This document shows positions 15,276 through 23,106 of a DNA stretch of 43,709 nt, piece after piece (the stretch's first letter is position 1; each line of letters begins with the position of its first letter). A model generated the notes under the pieces. That model saw only the letters and a list, made by a program, of their open reading frames with translations, made no database searches and had not been told where the DNA came from. The translations under genes and the position numbers were made by a program. This DNA comes from Ruminococcus sp. (GTDB lineage Bacteria; Bacillota; Clostridia; Oscillospirales; Acutalibacteraceae): NCBI GenBank assembly GCA_022779485.1, contig JALFTC010000009.1, positions 1 through 43,709 of the forward strand. The letters are read 5' to 3'.

Positions 15276-16427
15276 ATGAAAAATATACTGTCGGTTATAT
15301 TAATATCAGTAATGGCTTTATGTGTTTTTTCCGGCTGTGTCAGTGGAGGAGATAACACCAAGGTTACTATGCCCACATTGACTACTACTGAAACTACTGC
15401 CACAGAAATAACAACGGAGAAAATAACAGAACCGGTAACTGAAGAAATTGAAAGAGTTGACCCAAAAGATGTAAAAGTGATTCCTATTGATGTCGACCCT
15501 CCCACAAGGGGAACATGTCTCCAAGAGGATATAAGCGGTTTTAGGGATTTGGTGTACGATATAGGAGAGGACGAAAACGGAAATGTAAACACCTATACAT
15601 ATGACGGTGGATATATGACCTTCCATGTTGAACTTAGTGCAGAAACTAACAAAACCGTATCAATGGGTGTGTACCTTACGATTTCGGGAGTACAGATTCC
15701 TTTTACTATGCGTCAGTGCTCAGATGCATCTTTTGAAACAAAAATGGGCGAAGAAACATCAAAGGACAACTACCATCAACTGTGGTTTTCGGACAAAAAC
15801 AACTACTATTTCTTAGTGAAGTTTAAGCCGGATATGTTTAAGAAGGGTGATACAATTTATCCTCAGTTAGTTTTTGTGGGTAATGACTCATATCTTCCGG
15901 ACAAGGACGGTACAGTGGATTATGGCGCAAGGATGCCGTTTGAAAGTCACGGTGTAAAAGTAGTTGCAAAGTGTGACGGCGAAAAAACCACACCGGAGGT
16001 TGACACAGAATACACCACAGAGCCTATGCCAAGTGACTATTATGACGACAACGACAACGGTTATCCGAAGATTATTTTTGATACTGTAGAGGGATACGGC
16101 TTCCAAAAAATCAACAAGAGCGATGATGTAACATATAAAATTACAGGTTACACAGCAAACTTCCCTGTTGTCGATGAATTTGCCAACCAAAAGGTGCGAT
16201 TGTATGTGCTTGTAAATAACAAGCTGTACCCTGCGTTTAACGGTAAATATTATTGTGATATGACTATGAATGATTGTACTTATTATTACAAGAACTTTAC
16301 TGTTAAGGGCAAAGACCTTGAAAAAATGAACAGTGTAATGGTATGTGCCTGCCGTTTTCAAAAGACAGAAGCTGACGGTGGCGATAGTTTGATTTCTACA
16401 GAACCACTATATATACAGGTGAATTAA
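15276..16427 (+). CDS. Lipoprotein of the ABC transporter operon
   Basis: A 383-residue protein. The signal peptide ends in lipobox VFSGC (Cys21). A threonine/glutamate-rich linker (about 28-60, TTTETTATEITTEKITEPVT) leads to an extracellular beta-rich part. There a block with DGGYMTFHVELSAETNKTVS and a later one with YKITGYTANFPVVDEFANQK suggest two related domains. No enzyme motif is seen. The stop is 9 bases before the ATPase gene, so it is probably the surface component of the exporter encoded downstream. The ribosome binding site is weak (GAGGAATAAG set far from the ATG). Confidence 0.75.
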   Translation: MKNILSVILISVMALCVFSGCVSGGDNTKVTMPTLTTTETTATEITTEKITEPVTEEIERVDPKDVKVIPIDVDPPTRGTCLQEDISGFRDLVYDIGEDENGNVNTYTYDGGYMTFHVELSAETNKTVSMGVYLTISGVQIPFTMRQCSDASFETKMGEETSKDNYHQLWFSDKNNYYFLVKFKPDMFKKGDTIYPQLVFVGNDSYLPDKDGTVDYGARMPFESHGVKVVAKCDGEKTTPEVDTEYTTEPMPSDYYDDNDNGYPKIIFDTVEGYGFQKINKSDDVTYKITGYTANFPVVDEFANQKVRLYVLVNNKLYPAFNGKYYCDMTMNDCTYYYKNFTVKGKDLEKMNSVMVCACRFQKTEADGGDSLISTEPLYIQVN

Positions 16428-16436
16428 GGTGTCAAA

Positions 16437-17309
16437 ATGAAAGAGCTTGAACTTAAATCAATTTCAAAATCCTATGGAAAGAAACAGGTGCTTAATAACC
16501 TATCCTGTAAATTCGGAAAAGGCATTTACGGGCTATTAGGACCAAATGGCGCCGGAAAAACTACACTTATCAGCATTATAGTAAACATCCTTAAGGCAAA
16601 TAGCGGTGAAGTGCTTTTCGACGGTGAAAAAATAGAAAAGATGGGAAAAGAATACTTTAGAAATATTGGTTATCTGCCCCAATATCCCCGCTTTTATTCC
16701 AATTACACAGCACAGGAATTTCTTGAATATATAGCCGTTATCAAAGGGCTTAAAAGAGATGTGGCGAAGAAAAGAATTGACGAGCTTTTTGAATTTGTAA
16801 ATCTTCAAAATGACCGTAAAAAGAAGGTAGGTGCATATTCAGGGGGTATGCGTCAAAGGCTGGGTGTTGCACAGGCAATAATAAATAACCCCCAAATTCT
16901 TATTCTTGATGAACCTACAGCAGGTCTTGACCCAAAGGAAAGAATACGGTTCCGCAACTTGATTTCAAGTATTAGTCAAGATAAAACAGTTATTCTTGCA
17001 ACACACATTGTTTCTGATGTTGAGTATATGGCTAAAGAGGTTGTTATGCTTGATAAGGGTAGGTTTGTATGTAATGATACACCTGCAAATCTTATTAACT
17101 CAATAGGGGATAAGGTGTGGAACATTAATGTGCCCGAAAATACTATTGATGAATGTATGGAAAAGTACATTGTCAGCAATGTTCAGCATACAGATAATGG
17201 ATTTTTGATAAAAACTGTTGGCGACAAACCCTCAGCGGATGCCACACAGGCATCTGCTACGCTGGAAGAGGTGTATCTTTACTACATATCCGAGGGTGAC
17301 GCAAAATGA
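16437..17309 (+). CDS. ABC transporter ATP-binding protein
   Basis: A 290-residue ATPase. Walker A GPNGAGKTT (about 34-42), Q-loop region (YLPQYPRF), signature SGGMRQR (about 134-140), Walker B ILILDEPTAGLDP (about 154-166) and an H-loop (ATHIVSDVEYM) are all intact. It has the C-terminal extension usual for drug/antibiotic-type exporters with two separate permeases. It should power the membrane proteins encoded by the next two genes; its stop overlaps the next start as ATGA. AAGGTG precedes the ATG. The exported substrate is unknown. Confidence 0.93.
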   Translation: MKELELKSISKSYGKKQVLNNLSCKFGKGIYGLLGPNGAGKTTLISIIVNILKANSGEVLFDGEKIEKMGKEYFRNIGYLPQYPRFYSNYTAQEFLEYIAVIKGLKRDVAKKRIDELFEFVNLQNDRKKKVGAYSGGMRQRLGVAQAIINNPQILILDEPTAGLDPKERIRFRNLISSISQDKTVILATHIVSDVEYMAKEVVMLDKGRFVCNDTPANLINSIGDKVWNINVPENTIDECMEKYIVSNVQHTDNGFLIKTVGDKPSADATQASATLEEVYLYYISEGDAK

Positions 17310-18514
17310 GAATAATCTGTAGTGAGATAAAAAAGCTCTTTAAAAGCAAGATTATCATAGTTGCCTTACTGCTTTTTATTGCCCTTGATTTCACCAATAT
17401 TTACAGAAATTACAATGTTTTCTCAGACTTTAGGGATATGTCAAAGGTGGTGACTGAGGCAAGGGTAGTTTTACAGAAAAATCTTGACGGAAAGATTACC
17501 GATGATAAGGTTAATCTCATTAAAACTCAGGTGGAAAAGCTAAGTAAACTTGAAACCGAAGAATTTTCCCGGCAAAAAGAACCTGACAGTCAGTTTATGA
17601 CAGGATACGCTTATTATGATTCCTACCTATGGGGAATTTTTAATAATTACCTTGACCGCAGTCAGCAGTACTCCGAAGAATTGTCAGAAAAATTAGATAC
17701 AAGCAAAGAAAATATTGATTACTATAAGGGTAGAAATGATTATTATGTACGGGAAAATACCCTGTATCAAGACACTTACAGCGGACGACAAATAGAGGAA
17801 ATTTACGATACAGAAAATTTGCCTGACTATTTTCAATATAGTTTTTCGGCAATCTTAATAATTATTATGCTCCTTCTCGGTGTTGTGCCGGTGTTTTCCG
17901 GTGAATGTGAGTCCGATATGGACATTATTCTTAACACCACACCATTGGGAAGAAGAAAGACGATTCTGGGAAAAATATCTTCAACCCTGATTTACACTGT
18001 GTTAGTGACTCTGATTTTTTCAGCCTGTGATTTTATAGCGTTTTTGGTTTTCGGAAATATGGATGGACTTAACCAAAAGCTATATGCTTTGGATATGTTT
18101 AATTACGCCCCTGTGGATATGAAGGTATGGCAGTTTATCCTTGTGATGTTTGCAATAAAACTGCTTGGTATGATAATACTTTCCCTTGTGTTTCTGCTTT
18201 GCTCAAGGATGTTTAAAAATTCGGTGACGCCGTTTATTACGGGAATGATTATTTTAGTTTTGCTTATGCTGTGTAGAACTTTGTTTGCCACTCACACAGG
18301 GGATGTCTTCAATATGCTTAATCCTGTGTCACTGATTATTTATTACAGCTACTTTACCTCTTTTTCAGTTGTTAATGTTTTTGGCAGTCCTGTTTTTATG
18401 TATCAGCTTTCCGTAGTTTCAGGAATATTACTTATGATAGCTCTGATTTTACTTATTGCATTGATGCCGTTAAAAATTGAACTTCCTAAAATAAAAGGGA
18501 GAGTGAAAAAATGA
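17306..18514 (+). CDS. ABC transporter permease
   Basis: A 402-residue membrane protein of ABC-2 type: an N-terminal helix (KIIIVALLLFIALDFTNIYR), a large extracellular segment (about 35-175), then five or six hydrophobic segments (AILIIIMLLLGVVPVFSGEC, TLIYTVLVTLIFSACDFIAF and so on). The ECESDMDIILNTTPLGRRKT cytoplasmic loop is the usual ATPase contact region. It overlaps both neighbours by four bases, so it is translated with them and probably forms the channel together with the next protein. Confidence 0.88.
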   Translation: MRIICSEIKKLFKSKIIIVALLLFIALDFTNIYRNYNVFSDFRDMSKVVTEARVVLQKNLDGKITDDKVNLIKTQVEKLSKLETEEFSRQKEPDSQFMTGYAYYDSYLWGIFNNYLDRSQQYSEELSEKLDTSKENIDYYKGRNDYYVRENTLYQDTYSGRQIEEIYDTENLPDYFQYSFSAILIIIMLLLGVVPVFSGECESDMDIILNTTPLGRRKTILGKISSTLIYTVLVTLIFSACDFIAFLVFGNMDGLNQKLYALDMFNYAPVDMKVWQFILVMFAIKLLGMIILSLVFLLCSRMFKNSVTPFITGMIILVLLMLCRTLFATHTGDVFNMLNPVSLIIYYSYFTSFSVVNVFGSPVFMYQLSVVSGILLMIALILLIALMPLKIELPKIKGRVKK

Positions 18515-20550
18515 GCATATATATTGCAGAGTTTAAAAAAATATTTATAAAAAATAAAATGCTTATACTGGCACTCCTTGTTATATCCTTTTGTGTTTTT
18601 TCGGAATTTAGTTCAAATACCTACACCACTATGAGCAGTATAAATACACAGAAGTATTACGACAGTTGTATAGAGAATATCAGCGGTAAGTATTCTGACG
18701 AAAAGGCAAACTATATTAATGAACTAAAAGGTGAATTCAGCGGTGCTGACGCAAAGCTCAGTTCACTTTCAGAGGAACTTGCAAAGGGGAAAATCACTGC
18801 TGATGACTATCTAAAGGAATATACCGAATACAGCTCTGTTAAGGCTGGTGGATATGCAGTGACAGCGTTGCAAAATGACCTTTCCTATGTGAAAAAGGAC
18901 ATTGACCACCATTATTTTATTGACAGCCTTAACTGGACGCAGGTATTTCAAAACTTCGGCTTTAACTTTGTACTTATGCTTTTTGTACTGATACTTTCGG
19001 TAAACAGTGTTATGGTTGAGTACAAGTCGGATATGACAGTAATAAATTCAGTTAGCAAAAAGGGCAGACAGTCAGGTGGCAGAGGAAAGATGCTGACAGT
19101 AGTTGCCTTTACCGCATTAATGACAATATTATTTTCAATTATTCACCTTGTAGCATACAGTCAAAAGTACGACCTGACAGGCTGGAATTACCCCATTCAA
19201 AGCCTGACGGCATATTCAGGCGTTTCTAAAGATATGACAATAGGTGGAGGATATTTGCTGGTATCAATAATTAAAGTAATAGGATACTGTTCATTTGCTG
19301 TTTTTACTATGTTGTTTACATCAATTTTCAAAAAATCTGTTCCGGCTATGACCTTCTCTTTGGCTGTGGTTTTAGTGCCGATGTATATTCTCAACTCAAA
19401 TACAGAGGCACAGTCACTTTATCTCCTTCCTTTTCCCATAGGCTCAATGATTTCAACAGGATATATTATGGGAACTAACAAAGAGGACTTTGGCGAAAAC
19501 TATTTTTTCAGAGAGGTAACTATATCTCAGCTAATTGCTGTTCTGTCTGTTTTAGTTGTGGTTTCTGTTCTTATGGCTATATATGTTTCAAGAAAAATGT
19601 CAGGAAAAACCTTTAATTTAAAATTACTTAAGAAAGCTCCGGCTTTTGTGTTAGCCTTGATCATGACCTTTACTATGTGTTCCTGTTCCGGAGATTTTGA
19701 AAATGCAAACGAAGGTTATGTTCTGCTGAAAGATTACAACCTGATTTACAGCAAGGCTGACAAATATTTTATTAAGGCTGATGAAATCCCCACGGATTAT
19801 CAGGGCTACATAGGATTTGTTGACGGGGAGTGTGCCTATATTCAAAATGAGGGAACTATATATGAAATGAACCTTAAAACCTTGGAAAAAAGTGAGTTTG
19901 CAAAGATTTCCACCGATTACGATTCAGATGGATTTCTCGGATTAGAGGATTTAGTACCATCACTTTCAGGTGCAGGAGTGGACACAAATATGTCCTTGCT
20001 TTCCTATCTTGAAGGCGGATATAAGGGTAGGTTATATTTTTCAAATATCGAAAACGGTATATCAGAATACAACATATCTAACGGTACTGTTAATATACTT
20101 GTTGCAGGTGCAGATATAACAAATTTCAAAATTGCAGGTAACTTTGGTTATTATCTTAATTCAAATAAATTTATGAAAATCAACCTTGATACCAGGGAAG
20201 AAACCCTATTAACAACTAATCTTGTAAGTGATTATGCTGTGACAGATGAGGACATATTTTACATAAATCAGATGGATAAGAATTATGTTTATTCTCTCGA
20301 TACAAGCAGTCCTGTATTTTCAATTCCTTGTAAGGGAATTTGTGCAAATGAAAACAATATCGTGTGCAGTACAGCAAAGGGTATTTTCAAAATTACACAC
20401 AACAGTTCCGATTTAATAACAAAGGAGAATACAGAAAAACTATATTCAGCAGATGAAAAGTACATTTACTACTCCACCTATGAGAACGACACAGCATATT
20501 TGAAAATATGCAATTATAACGGCATTAGCGAAAAAATTGAAATCAAATAG
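18511..20550 (+). CDS. ABC permease fused to a lipoprotein-like beta-propeller domain
   Basis: A 679-residue protein. Residues 1-370 are an ABC-2 permease like the previous gene (N-terminal helix, long outer loop, then helices; MVEYKSDMTVINSVSKKGRQ contact loop). Then comes a second lipoprotein-like signal (KKAPAFVLALIMTFTMCSCS, about 372-392). After it, about 285 residues resemble the beta-propeller-like DUF5050 type (GRLYFSNIENGISEYNISNG, GYYLNSNKFMKINLDTREE). There is no stop codon or separate ribosome binding site in between. The last hydrophobic segment would place the propeller outside the cell. It may sense or capture the exported or imported ligand. Start overlap ATGA with the previous gene. 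Confidence 0.82.
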   Translation: MSIYIAEFKKIFIKNKMLILALLVISFCVFSEFSSNTYTTMSSINTQKYYDSCIENISGKYSDEKANYINELKGEFSGADAKLSSLSEELAKGKITADDYLKEYTEYSSVKAGGYAVTALQNDLSYVKKDIDHHYFIDSLNWTQVFQNFGFNFVLMLFVLILSVNSVMVEYKSDMTVINSVSKKGRQSGGRGKMLTVVAFTALMTILFSIIHLVAYSQKYDLTGWNYPIQSLTAYSGVSKDMTIGGGYLLVSIIKVIGYCSFAVFTMLFTSIFKKSVPAMTFSLAVVLVPMYILNSNTEAQSLYLLPFPIGSMISTGYIMGTNKEDFGENYFFREVTISQLIAVLSVLVVVSVLMAIYVSRKMSGKTFNLKLLKKAPAFVLALIMTFTMCSCSGDFENANEGYVLLKDYNLIYSKADKYFIKADEIPTDYQGYIGFVDGECAYIQNEGTIYEMNLKTLEKSEFAKISTDYDSDGFLGLEDLVPSLSGAGVDTNMSLLSYLEGGYKGRLYFSNIENGISEYNISNGTVNILVAGADITNFKIAGNFGYYLNSNKFMKINLDTREETLLTTNLVSDYAVTDEDIFYINQMDKNYVYSLDTSSPVFSIPCKGICANENNIVCSTAKGIFKITHNSSDLITKENTEKLYSADEKYIYYSTYENDTAYLKICNYNGISEKIEIK

Positions 20551-20570
20551 GATTATAATAAAATGTTTTT

Positions 20571-20602
20571 AACCCTGTCGCAGTACAGGGTTTTCTTTTT
20601 TT
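20571..20602 (+). terminator. Rho-independent terminator of the ABC operon
   Basis: AACCCTGT, loop, ACAGGGTTTTCTTTTTTT. Confidence 0.85.
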
Positions 20603-20795
20603 CTGTGCACAAAATATCCGCCACAGCAAGGATAAAGACTTACTTCGTAGTGGTGATGAATGAATAAATTAAGCAAATTTGATTTTGTAGGGTGATGAAT
20701 ATTTCTTTTACAGCATAAAAATCATTGAGGTGCTTAAGGTGAAAAGAAAAATCATCTTTGCGAACAATAACAAAAATGCTGTGCGGAAAAGTAAT
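20603..20795 (+). other. Intergenic region without a convincing gene
   Basis: It contains only very short frames. A 21-codon GTG frame at about 20740-20805 (VKRKIIFANNNKNAVRKSNK...) has GAGGTG some distance upstream, but nothing else supports it. Confidence 0.3.
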
Positions 20796-20858
20796 AAGGT
20801 ATAAAAAAAGGGCAATGCCAACTTGATGTAAGTCGGCATTGCCCGTTTTTTATACCTT
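20796..20858. terminator. Strong bidirectional terminator
   Basis: AAGGTATAAAAAA, GGGCAATGCC, a 15-base loop, GGCATTGCCC, then a T run and TATACCTT. The two arms are symmetrical, so it can act on both strands. Confidence 0.85.
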
Positions 20859-20859
20859 A

Positions 20860-21111
20860 TTAATTTTTGTTCGCTTGCCTGTTTCTGTTCTGTTGCTTTC
20901 TAAGGCATTTTTTATCAAATGACGGATTGAAAGCATAGAAGTTCTTGCTGTCCAGTCTGTCGGTCAATATACGAAGTGTTTCGCCAAACCGCTGGTAATG
21001 CACAACCTCTCTTGCTCTCAAAAAGCGTATAGGGTCAAGCACATCCGGATCATCACAAAACCGCAGAATATTGTCATAGGTTGTTCTCGCCTTTTGCTCC
21101 GAAAACGCTAT
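20860..21111 (-). pseudogene. cotJC: C-terminal relic of manganese catalase / CotJC spore-coat protein
   Basis: Reading leftwards the frame gives SEQKARTTYDNILRFCDDPD, then FLRAREVVHYQRFGETLRIL and DRLDSKNFYAFNPSFDKKC. This is the C-terminal third of the non-heme manganese catalase family that includes the spore-coat protein CotJC, including a metal-ligand helix (REVVHYQRFGE). A stop codon (21112-21114) precedes the fragment and the rest of the gene is absent. The first usable ATG (21042) has no proper ribosome binding site. The relic sits between the ABC operon and the mobile region, which marks a deletion or insertion junction. Confidence 0.8.
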
Positions 21112-21209
21112 CTAAACAGTAGTTATTTTTGCCTTGTTTTATGCTGAAAATAGCCTATTGATAGAACTATTATATACTAAAAGTATTTGTAGTCAATAGA
21201 AAATGTATG

Positions 21210-21238
21210 TTGACAACTTGTATAACATTATCTATAAT
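21210..21238 (+). promoter_or_regulatory. Consensus sigma-A promoter of the XRE-DUF3990 gene
   Basis: TTGACA (21210-21215), 17 bases, TATAAT (21233-21238). It decides the start of the gene: the ATG at 21207 lies upstream of the promoter, so the ATG at 21273 is used. Confidence 0.85.
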
Positions 21239-21272
21239 TATTAGTATAAAGAATGTTATATGTGGTGATGAT

Positions 21273-22139
21273 ATGAAAGAGCTAATCAAAGATATAAGGT
21301 CATATCTTAATATGAGTCAGCAGGAATTTGCTGATAAATTGAGCGTCACATTTGCCTCGGTAAATCGTTGGGAGAATGGTCACGCTTTTCCTAACAAATT
21401 GGCACAGATTAAGCTATCGGAATTTTGTGCTGAAAATAATGTCCCTGTATATGAGATGATATTGAGCAAAATTAATAAGGTGAAAGGTGAAATTAAAGCT
21501 CAGGATAACAGGGTTATACTGTACCACGGTTCAAAGTCCGGTATAGAGGGAAATATTGAGCCTAAAAGCCGAAAGCAATGTGATTTTGGAAAAGGCTTTT
21601 ATATGGGTACAGAGCCAAGTCAGGCACTGACACTTATTTGTGATTACGAAAAATCAAAGCTATATATTGTTTCTATTGATATTTCGGATTTGAATGTTTT
21701 AGAAGTACCTGCTGACATAGAATGGGCTATGCTTGTGGCTTTCCATAGAGGAAGAATGGAGCAAATAAAGAATACTCCTTTATATAACAAGTATAAAAAA
21801 TTATCCTCTGAAAAAGATGTTGTTATTGGTAGTATAGCAAACGACAGAATGTTCTTTGTCATAGACAATTTCTTTATCGGCAATATCACAGATGTAGCAC
21901 TTATCAACAGCCTGTCTGCACTTGAACTTGGAAAGCAGTATGTAGCTGTTTCTCAAAAGGCTTGTAATTCAGTAAGAATCGAAAAGGAGATTTCTTTATC
22001 ATATCTTGAAAGAATATACATCAAAAAGGTAGCAGAACAGAATAGAGCAAAGGGAGTTTCCTTAGCAAACGACATCTGCAAAAGTCATAGGAGAGAGGGA
22101 CTCTATTTTGATGAAATATTAGAGGGAGCCAAGGAATAA
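21273..22139 (+). CDS. XRE HTH fused to DUF3990 (ADP-ribosyltransferase-like) protein
   Basis: A 288-residue protein. Residues 1-60 are an XRE helix-turn-helix (LNMSQQEFADKLSVTFASVN, then RWENGHAFPNKLAQIKL). Residues about 85-230 match the DUF3990 pattern: LYHGSKSGIEGNIEPKSRKQ, CDFGKGFYMGTEPSQALTL, EWAMLVAFHRGR and DVVIGSIANDRMFFVIDNF. DUF3990 is thought to have an ADP-ribosyltransferase-like fold and is often found in toxin-antitoxin-like pairs. Here the toxin-like domain is fused to its own DNA-binding domain, which could allow autoregulation. The next gene starts two bases after the stop. Function is inferred from family and pairing, not shown. Confidence 0.8.
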   Translation: MKELIKDIRSYLNMSQQEFADKLSVTFASVNRWENGHAFPNKLAQIKLSEFCAENNVPVYEMILSKINKVKGEIKAQDNRVILYHGSKSGIEGNIEPKSRKQCDFGKGFYMGTEPSQALTLICDYEKSKLYIVSIDISDLNVLEVPADIEWAMLVAFHRGRMEQIKNTPLYNKYKKLSSEKDVVIGSIANDRMFFVIDNFFIGNITDVALINSLSALELGKQYVAVSQKACNSVRIEKEISLSYLERIYIKKVAEQNRAKGVSLANDICKSHRREGLYFDEILEGAKE

Positions 22140-22140
22140 T

Positions 22141-22551
22141 ATGAATGAAATTGAATTGAAGTTATGTGACATTCAGGGAAGGCTATTTGAGTTATCCGTT
22201 GATAATAATTTAGATAGTATGTCCTTTGTAAAAAAATTTATGTTATCTGAAACTGCAAAAGACCTTGACTCAGAGTACAACCGAATGCAATGGGCAGGGG
22301 AGGAGTACCTCCTTGAAGAAGTTACATCAAAGGAAGATATTAACCAAAATAAAAATGCCGAGGTTATATCAAAGGAGATAATGTATTGGATAGGATACAT
22401 TTACCGTTACTGGCATTACTACACAGGAGAAAGCAGTGCAAAGATATATAAACAAGCATCCTTTAAAACAATGAAACGAAACTATATGATGTTCCATACA
22501 ATGGACCCTGTTTTGGCAATTGAGGATTTAAAAGAGATTAATAATCAGTAG
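22141..22551 (+). CDS. Partner of the DUF3990 protein, putative antitoxin
   Basis: A 136-residue soluble, helix-rich protein (FVKKFMLSETAKDLDSEYNR, then RMQWAGEEYLLEEV and YWIGYIYRYWHYYTGESSA, ending HTMDPVLAIEDLKEINNQ). Genes with this pattern occur next to DUF3990 genes in Clostridia, which points to a cognate partner, perhaps an antitoxin. It has no DNA-binding motif of its own, in keeping with the HTH being on the other protein. The ribosome binding site AAGGAA overlaps the end of the upstream gene, so the two are translated together. Confidence 0.75.
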   Translation: MNEIELKLCDIQGRLFELSVDNNLDSMSFVKKFMLSETAKDLDSEYNRMQWAGEEYLLEEVTSKEDINQNKNAEVISKEIMYWIGYIYRYWHYYTGESSAKIYKQASFKTMKRNYMMFHTMDPVLAIEDLKEINNQ

Positions 22552-22618
22552 AACAAGGGACCGTTTCAGATTTTGTGTAAACTTTAAAATTTGATATAAG
22601 ATATATGAATAGCTACTT

Positions 22619-22653
22619 AAGGGCAGGGCCGAAAACTATCGGATTCTGCCCTT
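22619..22653 (+). terminator. Rho-independent-like terminator of the DUF3990 pair
   Basis: AAGGGCAGGGCCG, loop, CGGATTCTGCCCTT. The T tract is short (TATCT). Confidence 0.6.
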
Positions 22654-22768
22654 ATCTGCATTATACATAGATATTTAGGAGTATTAATAAGATTTGGCGA
22701 TTCGGATTATTTCTATAGTGTCTTGTCTACAAGATGTTATCCCACTTGCTTATGCTGATTATTAAAAT

Positions 22769-23029
22769 TTAATCAATAGTATCAAGAATAAGATTTGCCC
22801 CTAATTTGAAGCCTTTGTAAAAAGCTTGAAATTCTGTTAGGTCTGATAGTTGTAATTGGGTATCTCTGTATTTTTCAAACAGGTGGATTTGTTCTTTAGT
22901 TAGGGTTTTGTTAAGTGTTTCTTCAATTTTTATTATTTGCATTAGGAGAGCATCGTTTTCACTGCCTTTTCTGAACTCCATTTCATTTGGTTTGATTTTT
23001 CCGTAATATAAATTTTTTATTGTATTCAT
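22769..23029 (-). CDS. Small DUF6809-like protein of serine-recombinase elements
   Basis: An 86-residue helical protein that opens MNTIKNLYYGKIKPNEMEFR. The YYGKIxPxE start and the later LTEFQAFYKGFKLGANLIL match a small uncharacterised family that travels with large serine recombinases in Clostridia. It has AAGGAAG upstream of the ATG. A fragment with the same opening is found at 30400-30471. It is transcribed in the same direction as the recombinase, directly downstream of it, with a hairpin between them. Confidence 0.75.
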   Translation of the reverse strand: MNTIKNLYYGKIKPNEMEFRKGSENDALLMQIIKIEETLNKTLTKEQIHLFEKYRDTQLQLSDLTEFQAFYKGFKLGANLILDTID

Positions 23030-23056
23030 TTGTTACACTTCCTTTGATATGATTTT

Positions 23057-23090
23057 ATCCCCTGAGAGCGTTTCTCAGGGGATTGTTTTT
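23057..23090 (+). terminator. Terminator or attenuator hairpin
   Basis: ATCCCCTGAGA, loop, TCTCAGGGGAT, then TGTTTTT in the plus direction. It lies between the recombinase and the DUF6809-like gene, which are on the minus strand. On that strand the T tract is poor, so it may act as an attenuator. Confidence 0.6.
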
Positions 23091-23106
23091 AGAAATTACT
23101 TGTATT

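Noticed and set aside
20740..20805. A 21-codon basic peptide gene before the bidirectional terminator
   Set aside because: Too short, with a GTG start and distant GAGGTG; nothing else supports it.
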